A DNA stretch of 64,000 nt from Hydractinia symbiolongicarpus (taxonomy: Eukaryota > Cnidaria > Hydrozoa > Anthoathecata > Hydractiniidae), in the NCBI RefSeq assembly GCF_029227915.1, contig NC_079886.1:434001-498000 (forward strand). Direction: 5' to 3'. Each line of letters begins with the position of its first letter. Within the stretch, counting starts at the first letter, position 1. Below are positions 44,935 to 59,340 of this stretch, piece by piece. Below the pieces are notes generated by a model. The model was given only the letters and a program-made list of their open reading frames with translations. It had not been told where the DNA came from and made no database searches. The translations under genes were made by a program, and so were the position numbers.

Positions 44935-47690
44935 AACCTGCGATTTCCCGTAAATCCGGTACTCGGCCCGTATAGTCAAAAGTATACAAAGAAAGTACTC
45001 AAGGAGTAAACTCATTTCCCGAACGATTTTTTAAATTATTTTTTCACCACTAAAACGCATAAGACTTGTGGTTTTTAAAAATGTTTTCATTTTTGAAGAG
45101 ACGCTACATGAAAGAAGTTTAATCGCCGGCAAACGAAAACCCGCGATTTCCCGTAAATCCCTTACTCGGCCCGTATAGTCGAATGTATATAAAGAAAGTA
45201 GCCAGGGAGTAAACTCATTTCCCGAACGATTTTTTAAATTATTTTTTCACCACCAAAACGCATGAGACTTGTAGTTTTCAAAAATGTTTTCATTTTTGAT
45301 AAAACCCTAAATAAAAGAAGTTTATTCTCCGGCAAACGAAAACCCGCGATTTCCCGTAAATCCGGTACTCGGCCCGTATAGTCGAATGTATAAAAAGAAA
45401 GTAGCCAGGGAGTAAACTCATTTCCCGAACGATTTTTTAAATTATTTTTTCACCACTAAAACGCTTGAGACTTGTAGTTTTCAAAAATGTTTTCATTTTT
45501 GATGAGACGCTAAATAAAAGAAGTTTAATCGCCGGCAAACGAAATTCCGCGATTTCCCGTAAATCCGGTACTCGGCCCGTATAGTCGAATGTAGATAAAA
45601 AAGTATGCAGGGAGTAAACTCATTTCCCGAACGATTTTTTACATTATTTTTTCACCACTAAAACGCATGAGACTTGTAGTTTTCAAAAATGTTTTCATTT
45701 TTGATAAGACGCTGAATAAAAGAAGTTTAATCGCCGGCAAACGAAAACCCGCGATTTCCCGTAAATCCGGTACTCGGCCCGTATAGTCAAAAGTATACAA
45801 AGAAAGTACCCAGGGTGTAAACTCATTTCCCGAACGATTTTTTAAATTATTTTTTCACCACTAAAACGCATGAGACTTGTAGTTTTCAAAAATGTTTTCA
45901 TTTTTGATGAGACGCTGAATAAAAGAAGTTTAATGACCGGCAAACGAAAACCCGCGATTTCCTGTAAATCCCGGACTTATCCTGTATAGTCGAATGTATA
46001 AAAGAAAGTACCCAAGGAGTAAACTCATTTCCCGAACGATTTTGTAAATTATTTTTTAATCACTAAAACGGATGAGGCTTGTAGTTTTTAAAAATATTTT
46101 CATTTTTGATGAGACGCTGAATAAAAGAAGTTTAATCGCCGGCAAACGAAAACCCGCGATTTCCCGTAAATCCCGTACTCGGCCCGTATAGTCAAAAGTA
46201 TACAAAGAAAGTACTCAAGGAGTAAACTCATTTCCCGAACGATTTTTTAAATTATTTTTTCACCACTAAAACGCATAAGACTTGTGGTTTATAAAAATGT
46301 TTTCATTTTTGAAGAGACGCTAAATAAAAGAAGTTTAATCGCCGGCAAACGAAAACCTGCGATTTCCCGTAAATCCGGTACTCGGCCCGTATAGTCAAAA
46401 GTATACAAAGAAAGTACTCAAGGAGTAAACTCATTTCCCGAACGATTTTTTAAATTATTTTTTCACCACTAAAACGCATAAGACTTGTGGTTTTTAAAAA
46501 TGTTTTCATTTTTGAAGAGACGCTAAATAAAAGAAGTTTAATCGCCGGCAAACGAAAACCCGCGATTTCCCGTAAATCCCTTACTCTGCCCGTATAGTCG
46601 AATGTATATAAAGAAAGTAGCCAGGGAGTAAACTCATTTCCCGAACGATTTTTTAAATTATTTTTTCACCACCAAAACGCATGAGACTTGTAGTTTTCAA
46701 AAATGTTTTCATTTTTGATAAGACGCTAAATAAAAGAAGTTTATTCGCCGGCAAACGAAAACCCGCGATTTCCCGTAAATCCGGTACTCGGCCCGTATAG
46801 TCGAATGTATAAAAAGAAAGTAGCCAGGGAGTAAACTCATTTCCCGAACGATTTTTTAAATTATTTTTTCACCACTAAAACGCATGAGACTTGTAGTTTT
46901 CAAAAATGTTTTCATTTTTGATGAGACGCTAAATAAAAGAAGTTTAATCGCCGGCAAACGAAATTCCGCGATTTCCCGTAAATCCGGTACTCGGCCCGTA
47001 TAGTCGAATGTAGATAAAAAAAGTACCCAGGGAGTAAACTCATTTCCCGAACGATTTTTTACATTATTTTTTCACCACTAAAACGCATGAGACTTGTAGT
47101 TTTCAAAAATGTTTTCATTTTTGATAAGACGCTGAATAAAAGAAGTTTAATCGCCGGCAAACGAAAACCCGCGATTTCCCGTAAATCCGGTACTCGGCCC
47201 GTATAGTCAAAAGTATACAAAGAAAGTACCCAGGGTGTAAACTCATTTCCCGAACGATTTTTTAAATTATTTTTTCACCACTAAAACGCATGAGACTTGT
47301 AGTTTTCAAAAATGTTTTCATTTTTGATGAGACGCTGAATAAAAGAAGTTTAATCGCCGGCAAAAGAAAACCCGCGATTTCCTGTAAATCCCGGACTAAT
47401 CCTGTATAGTCGAATGTATAAAAGAAAGTACCCAAGGAGTAAACTCATTTCCCGAACGATTTTGTAAATTATTTTTTAATCACTAAAACGGATGAGGCTT
47501 GTAGTTTTTAAAAATATTTTCATTTTTGATGAGACGCTGAATAAAAGAAGTTTAATCGCCGGCAAACGAAAACCCGCGATTTCCCGTAAATCCCGTACTC
47601 GGCCCGTATAGTCAAAAGTATACGAAGAAAGTACTCAAGGAGTAAACTCATTTCCCGAACGATTTTTTAAATTATTTTTTCCCCACTAAA
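44935..47690 (+). repeat. 1419-bp heptamer higher-order repeat (two copies)
   Basis: 44935-46353 and 46354 to about 47690 align at 1419-1420 bp. Monomers run in the order ATAAGACTTGTGG, CACCACCAAAACG, TATAAAAAGAAAGTAGCC, GAAATTCCGCG, CAGGGTGTAAAC, GACTTATCCTG. Related copies of this order start again at about 51422 and 53454. Positions 45976 and 47396 mark the same point in the GACTTATCC monomer (GACTAATCC in the second copy). Confidence 0.85.
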
Positions 47691-49643
47691 ACGCATGAGA
47701 CTTGTAGCTTTCAAAAATGTTTTCATTTTTGATGAGACGCTAAATAAAAGAAGTTTAATGGCCGGCAAACGAAAACCCGCGATTTCCCGTAAATCCCGTA
47801 CTCGGCCCGTATAGTCAAAAGTGTACAAAGAAAGTACCCAGGGAGTAAACTCATTTCCCGAACGATTTTTTAAATTATTTTTTCACCACTAAAACGCAAG
47901 AGACTTGTAGTTTTCAAAAATGTTTTCATTTTTGATGAGACGCTAAATAAAAGAAGTTTAATCGCCGGCAAACGAAAACCCGCGATTTCCAGTAAATCCC
48001 GTACTCGGCCCGTATAGTCGAATGTATATAAAGAAAGTAGCCAGGGAGTAAACTCATTTCCCGAACGATTTTTTAAATTATTTTTTCACTACTAAAACGC
48101 ATGAGACTTGTAGTTTTCAAAAATGTTTTCATTTTTGATAAGACGCTGAATAAAAGAAGTTTAATCGCCGGCAAACGAAAACCCGCGATTTCCCGTAAAT
48201 CCGGTACTCGGCCCGTATAGTCAAAAGTACACAAAAAAAGTACCCAGGGAGTAAACTGATTTCCCGAATGATTTTTTAAATTATTTTTTCACCACTAAAA
48301 CGCATGAGACATGTAGTTTTCAAAAATGTTTTCATTTTTGTTAAGACGCTGAATAAAAGAAGTTTAATCGCCGGCAAACGAAAACCTGCGATTTCCCGTA
48401 AATCCGGTACTCGACCCGTATAGTCAAAAGTATACAAAGAAAGTACCCAGGGTGTAAACTCATTTCCCGAACGATTTTTTAAATTATTTTTTCACCACTA
48501 AAACGCATGAGACTTGTAGTTTTCAAAAATGTTTTCATTTTTGATGAGACGCTGAATAAAAGAAGTTTAATCGCCGGCAAAAGAAAACCCGCGATTTCCT
48601 GTAAATCCCGGACTAATCCTGTATAGTCGAATGTATAAAAGAAAGTACCCAAGGAGTAAACTCATTTCCCGAACGATTTTGTAAATTATTTTTTAATCAC
48701 TAAAACGGATGAGGCTTGTAGTTTTTAAAAATATTTTCATTTTTGATGAGACGCTGAATAAAAGAAGTTTAATCGCCGGCAAACGAAAACCCGCGATTTC
48801 CCGTAAATCCCGTACTCGGCCCGTATAGTCAAAAGTATACGAAGAAAGTACTCAAGGAGTAAACTCATTTCCCGAACGATTTTTTAAATTATTTTTTCCC
48901 CACTAAAACGCATGAGACTTGTAGCTTTCAAAAATGTTTTCATTTTTGATGAGACGCTAAATAAAAGAAGTTTAATGGCCGGCAAACGAAAACCCGCGAT
49001 TTCCCGTAAATCCCGTACTCGGCCCGTATAGTCAAAAGTGTACAAAGAAAGTACCCAGGGAGTAAACTCATTTCCCGAACGATTTTTTAAATTATTTTTT
49101 CACCACTAAAACGCAAGAGACTTGTAGTTTTCAAAAATGTTTTCATTTTTGATGAGACGCTAAATAAAAGAAGTTTAATCGCCGGCAAACGAAAACCCGC
49201 GATTTCCAGTAAATCCCGTACTCGGCCCGTATAGTCGAATGTATATAAAGAAAGTAGCCAGGGAGTAAACTCATTTCCCGAACGATTTTTTAAATTATTT
49301 TTTCACTACTAAAACGCATGAGACTTGTAGTTTTCAAAAATGTTTTCATTTTTGATAAGACGCTGAATAAAAGAAGTTTAATCGCCGGCAAACGAAAACC
49401 CGCGATTTCCCGTAAATCCGGTACTCGGCCCGTATAGTCAAAAGTACACAAAAAAAGTACCCAGGGAGTAAACTGATTTCCCGAATGATTTTTTAAATTA
49501 TTTTTTCACCACTAAAACGCATGAGACATGTAGTTTTCAAAAATGTTTTCATTTTTGTTAAGACGCTGAATAAAAGAAGTTTAATCGCCGGCAAACGAAA
49601 ACCTGCGATTTCCCGTAAATCCGGTACTCGACCCGTATAGTCA
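47210..49643 (+). repeat. 1217-bp hexamer higher-order repeat (two tandem copies)
   Basis: 47210-48426 and 48427-49643 align at exactly 1217 bp. CAGGGTGTAAAC is at 47231 and 48448, and the private GGACTAATCCTG is in both. The order is GACTAATCC, AGTATACGAAG, TTCCCCACTAAAACG, GGCCGGC, GCAAGAGAC, TTTCCAGTAAATCCCG, TCACTACTAAAACG, GTTAAGACG. A third copy of the order occupies about 50250-51470. Confidence 0.88.
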
Positions 49644-52479
49644 AAAGTATACAAAGAAAGTACTCAAGGAGTAAACTCATTTCCCGAACGATTTTTTAAA
49701 TTATTTTTTCACCACTAAAACGCATAAGACTTGTGGTTTTTAAAAATGTTTTCATTTTTGAAGAGACGCTAAATAAAAGAAGTTTAATCGCCGGCAAACG
49801 AAAACCCGCGATTTCCCGTAAATCCCTTACTCGGCCCGTATAGTCGAATGTATATAAAGAAAGTAGCCAGGGAGTAAACTCATTTCCCGAACGATTTTTT
49901 AAATTATTTTTTCACCACCAAAACGCATGAGACTTGTAGTTTTCAAAAATGTTTTCATTTTTGATAAGACGCTAAGTAAAAGAAGTTTATTCACCGGCAA
50001 ACGAAAACCCGCGATTTCCCGTAAATCCGGTACTCGGCCCGTATAGTCGAATGTATAAAAAGAAAGTAGCCAGGGAGTAAACTCATTTCCCGAACGATTT
50101 TTTAAATTATTTTTTCACCACTAAAACGCATGAGACTTGTAGTTTTCAAAAATGTTTTCATTTTTGATAAGACGCTGAATAAAAGAAGTTTAATCGCCGG
50201 CAAACGAAAACCCGCGATTTCCCGTAAATCCGGTACTCGGCCCGTATAGTCAAAAGTATACAAAGAAAGTACCCAGGGTGTAAACTCATTTCCCGAACGA
50301 TTTTTTAAATTATTTTTTCACCACTAAAACGCATGAGAATTGTAGTTTTCAAAAATGTTTTCATTTTAGATGAGACGCTGAATAAAAGAAGTTTAATCGC
50401 CGGCAAACGAAAACCCGCGATTTCCTGTATATCCCGGACTTATCCTGTATAGTCGAATGTATAAAAGAAAGTACCCAAGGAGTAAACTCATTTCCCGAAC
50501 GATTTTGTAAATTATTTTTTAATCACTAAAACGGATGAGGCTTGTAGTTTTTAAAAATATTTTCATTTTTGATGAGACGCTGAATAAAAGAAGTTTAATC
50601 GCCGGCAAACGAAAACCCGCGATTTCCCGCAAATCCCGTACTCGGCCCGTATAGTCAAAAGTATACGAAGAAAGTACTCAAGGAGTAAACTCATTTCCCG
50701 AACGATTTTTTAAATTATTTTTTCCCCACTAAAACGCATGAGACTTGTAGTTTTCAAAAATGTTTTCATTTTTGATGAGACGCTAAATAAAAGAAGTTTA
50801 ATGGCCGGCAAACGAAAACCCGCGATTTCCCGTAAATCCCGTACTCGGCCCGTATAGTCAAAAGTGTACAAAGAAAGTACCCAGGGAGTAAACTCATTTC
50901 CCGAACGATTTTTTGAATTATTTTTTCACCACTAAAACGCAAGAGACTTGTAGTTTTCAAAAATGTTTTCATTTTTGATGAGACGCTAAATAAAAGAAGT
51001 TTAATCGCCGGCAAACGAAAACCCGCGATTTCCAGTAAATCCCGTACTCGGCCCGTATAGTCGAATGTATATAAAGAAAGTAGCCAGGGAGTAAACTCAT
51101 TTCCCGAACGATTTTTTAAATTATTTTTTCACTACTAAAACGCATGAGACTTGTAGTTTTCAAAAATGTTTTCATTTTTGATAAGACGCTGAATAAAAGA
51201 AGTTAAATCGCCGGCAAACGAAAACCCGCGATTTCCCGTAAATCCGGTACTCGGCCCGTATAGTCAAAAGTACACAAAAAAAGTACCCAGGGAGTAAACT
51301 GATTTCCCGAATGATTTTTTAAATTATTTTTTCACCACTAAAACGCATGAGACTTGTAGTTTTCAAAAATGTTTTCATTTTTGTTAAGACGCTGAATAAA
51401 AGAAGTTTAATCGCCGGCAAACGAAAACCTGCGATTTCCCGTAAATCCGGTACTCGGCCCGTATAGTCAAAAGTATACAAAGAAAGTACTCAAGGAGTAA
51501 ACTCATTTCCCGAACGATTTTTTAAATTATTTTTTCACCACTAAAACGCATAAGACTTGTGGTTTTTAAAAATGTTTTCATTTTTGAAGAGACGCTAAAT
51601 AAAAGAAGTTTAATCGCCGGCAAACGAAAACCCGCGATTTCCCGTAAATCCCTTACTCGGCCCGTATAGTCGAATGTATATAAAGAAAGTAGCCAGGGAG
51701 TAAACTCATTTCCCGAACGATTTTTTAAATTATTTTTTCACCACCAAAACGCATGAGACTTGTAGTTTTCAAAAATGTTTTCATTTTTGAAGAGACGCTA
51801 AATAAAAGAAGTTTAATCGCCGGCAAACGAAAACCCGCGATTTCCCGTAAATCCCTTACTCGGCCCGTATAGTCGAATGTATATAAAGAAAGTAGCCAGG
51901 GAGTAAACTCATTTCCCGAACGATTTTTTAAATTATTTTTTCACCACCAAAACGCATGAGACTTGTAGTTTTCAAAAATGTTTTCATTTTTGATAAGACG
52001 CTAAATAAAAGAAGTTTATTCGCCGGCAAACGAAAACCCGCGATTTCCCGTAAATCCGGTACTCGGCCCGTATAGTCGAATGTATAAAAAGAAAGTAGCC
52101 AGGGAGTAAACTCATTTCCCGAACGATTTTTTAAATTATTTTTTCACCACTAAAACGCATGAGACTTGTAGTTTTCAAAAATGTTTTCATTTTTGATGAG
52201 ACGCAAAATAAAAGAAGTTTAATCGCCGGCAAACGAAATTCCGCGATTTCCCGTAAATCCGGTACTCGGCCCGTATAGTCGAATGTAGATAAAAAAAGTA
52301 CCCAGGGAGTAAACTCATTTCCCGAACGATTTTTTACATTATTTTTTCACCACTAAAACGCATGAGACTTGTAGTTTTCAAAAATGTTTTCATTTTTGAT
52401 AAGACGATGAATAAAAGAAGTTTAATCGCCGGCAAACGAAAACCCGCGATTTCCCGTAAATCTGGTACTCGGCCCGTAT

Positions 52480-53290
52480 AGTCAAAAGTATACAAAGAAA
52501 GTACCCAGGGTGTAAACTCATTTCCCGAACGATTTTTTAAATTATTTTTTCACCACTAAAACGCATGAGACTTGTAGTTTTCAAAAATGTTTTCATTTTT
52601 GATGAGACGCTGAATAAAAGAAGTTTAATCGCCGGCAAACGAAAACCCGCGATTTCCTGTAAATCCCGGACTTATCCTGTATAGTCGAATGTATAAAAGA
52701 AAGTACCCAAGGAGTAAACTCATTTCCCGAACTATTTTGTAAATTATTTTTTAATCACTAAAACGGATGAGGCTTGTAGTTTTTAAAAATATTTTCATTT
52801 TTGATGAGACGCTGAATAAAAGAAGTTTAATCGCCGGCAAACGAAAACCCACTATTTCCCGTAAATCCCGTACTCGGCCCGTATAGTCAAAAGTATACAA
52901 AGAAAGTACCCAGGGTGTAAACTCATTTCCCGAACGATTTTTTAAATTATTTTTTCACCACTAAAACGCATGAGACTTGTAGTTTTCAAAAATGTTTTCA
53001 TTTTTGATGAGACGCTGAATAAAAGAAGTTTAATCGCCGGCAAACGAAAACCCGCGATTTCCTGTAAATCCCGGACTTATCCTGTATAGTCGAATGTATA
53101 AAAGAAAGTACCCAAGGAGTAAACTCATTTCCCGAACTATTTTGTAAATTATTTTTTAATCACTAAAACGGATGAGGCTTGTAGTTTTTAAAAATATTTT
53201 CATTTTTGATGAGACGCTGAATAAAAGAAGTTTAATCGCCGGCAAACGAAAACCCACTATTTCCCGTAAATCCCGTACTCGGCCCGTATA
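52480..53290 (+). repeat. 405-bp dimer repeated in tandem
   Basis: CAGGGTGTAAAC occurs at 52506 and 52911, and CTTATCCTG at 52671 and 53076, an offset of 405 bp. Both copies carry the unusual CGAACTATTTTGTAAATT and ACCCACTATTTCCCG changes, so this is a very recent two-monomer duplication. Confidence 0.85.
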
Positions 53291-55249
53291 GTCAAAAGTA
53301 TACAAAGAAAGTACTCAAGGAGTAAACTCATTTCCCGAACGATTTTTTAAATTATTTTTTCACCACTAAAACGCATAAGACTTGTGGTTTTTAAAAATGT
53401 TTTCATTTTTGAAGAGACGCTAAATAAAAGAAGTTTAATCGCCGGCAAACGAAAACCTGCGATTTCCCGTAAATCCGGTACTCGGCCCGTATAGTCAAAA
53501 GTATACAAAGAAAGTACTCAAGGAGTAAACTCATTTCCCGAACGATTTTTTAAATTATTTTTTCACCACTAAAGCGCATAAGACTTGTGGTTTTTAAAAA
53601 TGTTTTCATTTTTGAAGAGACGCTAAATAAAAGAAGTTTAATCGCCGGCAAACGAAAACCCGCGATTTCCCGTAAATCCCTTACTCGGCCCGTATAGTCG
53701 AATGTATATAAAGAAAGTAGCCAGGGAGTAAACTCATTTCCCGAACGATTTTTTAAATTATTTTTTCACCACCAAAACGCATGAGACTTGTAGTTTTCAA
53801 AAATGTTTTCATTTTTGATAAGACGCTAAATAAAAGAAGTTTATTCGCCGGCAAACGAAAACCCGCGATTTCCCGTAAATCCGGTACTCGGCCCGTATAG
53901 TCGAATGTATAAAAAGAAAGTAGCCAGGGAGTAAACTCATTTCCCGAACGATTTTTTAAATTATTTTTTCACCACTAAAACGCATGAGACTTGTAGTTTT
54001 CAAAAATGTTTTCATTTTTGATGAGACGCTAAATAAAAGAAGTTTAATCGCCGGCAAACGAAATTCCGCGATTTCCCGTAAATCCGGTACTCGGCCCGTA
54101 TAGTCGAATGTAGATAAAAAAAGTACCCAGGGAGTAAACTCATTTCCCGAACGATTTTTTACATTATTTTTTCACCACTAAAAAGCATGAGACTTGTAGT
54201 TTTCAAAAATGTTTTCATTTTTGATAAGACGCTGAATAAAAGAAGTTTAATCGCCGGCAAACGAAAACCCGCGATTTCCCGTAAATCCGGTACTCGGCCC
54301 GTATAGTCAAAAGTCTACAAAGAAAGTACCCAGGGTGTAAACTCATTTCCCGAACGATTTTTTAAATTATTTTTTCACCACTAAAACGCATGAGACTTGT
54401 AGTTTTCAAAAATGTTTTCATTTTTGATGAGACGCTGAATAAAAGAAGTTTAATCGCCGGCAAACGAAAACCCGCGATTTCCTGTAAATCCCGGACTTAT
54501 CCTGTATAGTCGAATGTATAAAAGAAAGTACCCAAGGAGTAAACTCATTTCCCGAACGATTTTGTAAATTATTTTTTAATCACCAAAACGAATGAGGCTT
54601 GTAGTTTTTAAAAATATTTTCATTTTTGATGAGACGCTGAATTAAAGAAGTTTAATCGCCGGCAAACGAAAACCCGCGATTTCCCGTAAATCCCGTACTC
54701 GGCCCGTATAGTCAAAAGTATACGAAGAAAGTACTCAAGGAGTAAACTCATTTCCCGAACGATTTTTTAAATTATTTTTTCCCCACTAAAACGCATGAGA
54801 CTTGTAGTTTTCAAAAATGTTTTCATTTTTGATGAGACGCTAAATAAAAGAAGTTTAATGGCCGGCAAACGAAAACCCGCGATTTCCCGTAAATCCCGTA
54901 CTCGGCCCGTATAGTCAAAAGTGTACAAAGAAAGTACCCAGGGAGTAAACTCATTTCCCGAACGATTTTTTAAATTATTTTTTCACCACTAAAACGCAAG
55001 AGACTTGTAGTTTTCAAAAATGTTTTCATTTTTGATGAGACGCTAAATAAAAGAATTTTAATCGCCGGCAAACGAAAACCCGCGATTTCCAGTAAATCCC
55101 GTACTCGGCCCGTATAGTCGAATGTATATAAAGAAAGTAGCCAGGGAGTAAACTCATTTCCCGAACGATTTTTTAAATTATTTTTTCACTACTAAAACGC
55201 ATGAGACTTGTAGTTTTCAAAAATGTTTTCATTTTTGATAAGACGCTGA

Positions 55250-58200
55250 ATAAAAGAAGTTTAATCGCCGGCAAACGAAAACCCGCGAGTTCCCGTAAAT
55301 CCGGTACTCGGCCCGTATAGTCAAAAGTATACAAAGAAAGTACTCAAGGAGTAAACTCATTTCCCGAACGATTTTTTAAATTATTTTTTCACCACTAAAA
55401 CGCATGAGACTTGTAGTTTTTAAAAATGTTTTCATTTTTGATGAGACGCTAAATAAAAGAAGTTTAATCGCCGGCAAACGAAAACCCGCGATTTCCCGTA
55501 AATCCCGTACTCGGCCCGTATAGTCGAATGTATATAAAAAAAGTACCCAGGAAGTAAACTCATTTCCCGAACGATTTTTTACATTATTTTTTCCCCACTA
55601 AAACGCACGAGACTTGTAGTTTTCAAAAATGTTTTCATTTTTGATAAAACGCTGATTAAAAGAAGTTTAATCGCCGGCAAACGAAAACCCGCGAGTTCCC
55701 GTAAATCCGGTACTCGGCCCGTATAGTCAAAAGTATACAAAGAAAGTACTCAAGGAGTAAACTCATTTCCCGAACGATTTTTTAAATTATTTTTTCACTA
55801 CTAAAACGCATGAGACTTGTAGTTTTCAAAAATGTTTTCATTTTTGATAAGACGCTGAATAAAAGAAGTTTAATCGCCGGCAAACGAAAACCCGCGAGTT
55901 CCCGTAAATCCGGTACTCGGCCCGTATAGTCAAAAGTATACAAAGAAAGTACTCAAGGAGTAAACTCATTTCCCGAACGATTTTTTAAATTATTTTTTCA
56001 CTACTAAAACGCATGAGACTTGTAGTTTTCAAAAATGTTTTCATTTTTGATAAGACGCTGAATAAAAGAAGTTTAATCGCCGGCAAACGAAAACCCGCGA
56101 GTTCCCGTAAATCCGGTGCTCGGCCCGTATAGTCAAAAGTATACAAAGAAAGTACTCAAGGAGTAAACTCATTTCCCGAACGATTTTTTAAATTATTTTT
56201 TCACCACTAAAACGCATGAGACTTGTAGTTTTCAAAAATGTTTTCATTTTTGATGAGACGCTAAGTAAAAGAAGTTTAATCGCCGGCAAACGAAAACCCG
56301 CGATTTCCCGTAAATCCCGTACTCGGCCCGTATAGTCGAATGTATATAAAAAAAGTAGCCAGGGAGTAAACTCATTTCCCGAACGATTTTTTAAATTACT
56401 TTTTCACTACTAAAACGCACGAGACTTGTAGTTTTCAAAAATGTTTTCATTTTTGATAAGACGCTGAAAAAAAGAAGTTTAATCGCCGGCAAACGAAAAC
56501 CCGCGAGTTCCCGTAAATCCGGTACTCGGCCCGTATAGTCAAAAGTATACAAAGAAAGTACTCAAGGAGTAAACTCATTTCCCGAACGATTTTTTAAATT
56601 ATTTTTTCACCACTAAAACGCATGAGACTTGTACTTTTCAAAAATGTTTTCATTTTTGATGAGACGCTAAATAAAAGAAGTTTAATCGCCGGCAAACGAA
56701 AACCCGCGATTTCCCGTAAATCCCGTACTCGGCCCGTATAGTCGAATGTATATAAAAAAAGTACCCAGGCAGTAAACTCATTTCCCGAACGATTTTTTAC
56801 CTTATTTTTTCACCACTAAAACGCACGAGACTTGTAGTTTTCAAAAATGTTTTCATTTTTGATAAGACGCTGAATAAAAGAAGTTTAATCGCCAGCAAAC
56901 GAAAACCCGCGAGTTCCCGTAAATCCGGTACTCGGCCCGTATAGTCAAAAGTATACAAAGAAAGTACTCAAGGAGTAAACTCATTTCCCAAACGATTTTT
57001 TAAATTATTTTTTCACCACTAAAACGCATGAGACTTGTAGTTTTCAAAAATGTTTTCATTTTTGATGAGACGCTAAATAAAAGAAGTTTAATCGCCGGCA
57101 AACGAAAACCCGCGATTTCCCGTAAATCCCGTACTCGGCCCGTATAGTCGAATGTATATAAAAAAAGTACCCAGGCAGTAAACTCATTTCCCGAACGATT
57201 TTTTACATTATTTTTTCACCACTAAAACGCATGAGACTTGTAGTTTTCAAAAATGTTTTCATTTTTGATGAGACGCTAAGTAAAAGAAGTTTAATCGCCG
57301 GCAAACGAAAACCCGCGATTTCCCGTAAATCCCGTACTCGGCCCGTATAGTCGAATGTATATAAAAAAAGTAGCCAGGGAGTAAACTCATTTCCCGAACG
57401 ATTTTTTAAATTATTTTTTCACTACTAAAACGCATGAGACTTGTAGTTTTCAAAAATGTTTTCATTTTTGATAAGACGCTGAATAAAAGAAGTTTAATCG
57501 CCGGCAAACGAAAACCCGCGAGTTCCCGTAAATCCGGTACTCGGCCCGTATAGTCAAAAGTATACAAAGAAAGTACTCAAGGAGTAAACTCATTTCCCGA
57601 ACGATTTTTTAAATTATTTTTTCACTACTAAAACGCATGAGACTTGTAGTTTTCAAAAATGTTTTCATTTTTGATAAGACGCTGAATAAAAGAAGTTTAA
57701 TCGCCGGCAAACGAAAACCCGCGAGTTCCCGTAAATCCGGTGCTCGGCCCGTATAGTCAAAAGTATACAAAGAAAGTACTCAAGGAGTAAACTCATTTCC
57801 CGAACGATTTTTTAAATTATTTTTTCACCACTAAAACGCATGAGACTTGTAGTTTTCAAAAATGTTTTCATTTTTGATGAGACGCTAAGTAAAAGAAGTT
57901 TAATCGCCGGCAAACGAAAACCCGCGATTTCCCGTAAATCCCGTACTCGGCCCGTATAGTCGAATGTATATAAAAAAAGTAGCCAGGGAGTAAACTCATT
58001 TCCCGAACGATTTTTTAAATTACTTTTTCACTACTAAAACGCACGAGACTTGTAGTTTTCAAAAATGTTTTCATTTTTGATAAGACGCTGAAAAAAAGAA
58101 GTTTAATCGCCGGCAAACGAAAACCCGCGAGTTCCCGTAAATCCGGTACTCGGCCCGTATAGTCAAAAGTATACAAAGAAAGTACTCAAGGAGTAAACTC

Positions 58201-59340
58201 ATTTCCCGAACGATTTTTTAAATTATTTTTTCACCACTAAAACGCATGAGACTTGTACTTTTCAAAAATGTTTTCATTTTTGATGAGACGCTAAATAAAA
58301 GAAGTTTAATCGCCGGCAAACGAAAACCCGCGATTTCCCGTAAATCCCGTACTCGGCCCGTATAGTCGAATGTATATAAAAAAAGTAGCCAGGGAGTAAA
58401 CTCATTTCCCGAACGATTTTTTAAATTACTTTTTCACTACTAAAACGCATGAGACTTGTAGTTTTCAAAAATGTTTTCATTTTTGATAAGACGCTGAAAA
58501 AAAGAAGTTTAATCGCCGGCAAACGAAAACCCGCGAGTTCCCGTAAATCCGGTACTCGGCCCGTATAGTCAAAAGTATACAAAGAAAGTACTCAAGGAGT
58601 AAACTCATTTCCCGAACGATTTTTTAAATTATTTTTTCACCACTAAAACGCATGAGACTTGTACTTTTCAAAAATGTTTTCATTTTTGATGAGACGCTAA
58701 ATAAAAGAAGTTTAATCGCCGGCAAACGAAAACCCGCGATTTCCCGTAAATCCCGTACTCGGCCCGTATAGTCGAATGTATATAAAAAAAGTACCCAGGC
58801 AGTAAACTCATTTCCCGAACGATTTTTTACCTTATTTTTTCACCACTAAAACGCACGAGACTTGTAGTTTTCAAAAATGTTTTCATTTTTGATAAGACGC
58901 TGAATAAAAGAAGTTTAATCGCCAGCAAACGAAAACCCGCGAGTTCCCGTAAATCCGGTACTCGGCCCGTATAGTCAAAAGTATACAAAGAAAGTACTCA
59001 AGGAGTAAACTCATTTCCCGAACGATTTTTTAAATTATTTTTTCACCACTAAAACGCATGAGACTTGTAGTTTTCAAAAATGTTTTCATTTTTGATGAGA
59101 CGCTAAATAAAAGAAGTTTAATCGCCGGCAAACGAAAACCCGCGATTTCCCGTAAATCCCGTACTCGGCCCGTATAGTCGAATGTATATAAAAAAAGTAC
59201 CCAGGCAGTAAACTCATTTCCCGAACGATTTTTTACATTATTTTTTCACCACTAAAACGCATGAGACTTGTAGTTTTCAAAAATGTTTTCATTTTTGATA
59301 AGACGCTGAATAAAAGAAGTTTAATCGCCGGCAAACGAAA
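55250..59340 (+). repeat. Alternating two-type (dimeric) array with 1624- and 2030-bp repeats
   Basis: One type has GCGAGTTCCCG, CCGGTACTCGG, TCAAAAGTATACAAAGAAAGTACTC and GATGAGACG; the other has CCCGTACTCGG, TCGAATGTATATAAAAAAAGTA and GATAAGACG. From about 58165 to 59180 they alternate strictly. Longer repeats overlie this: CCGGTGCTCGG at 56113 and 57737 (1624 bp, 8 monomers) and TTTTTTACCTTATTTTTTC near 56794 and 58824 (2030 bp, 10 monomers). Confidence 0.8.
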
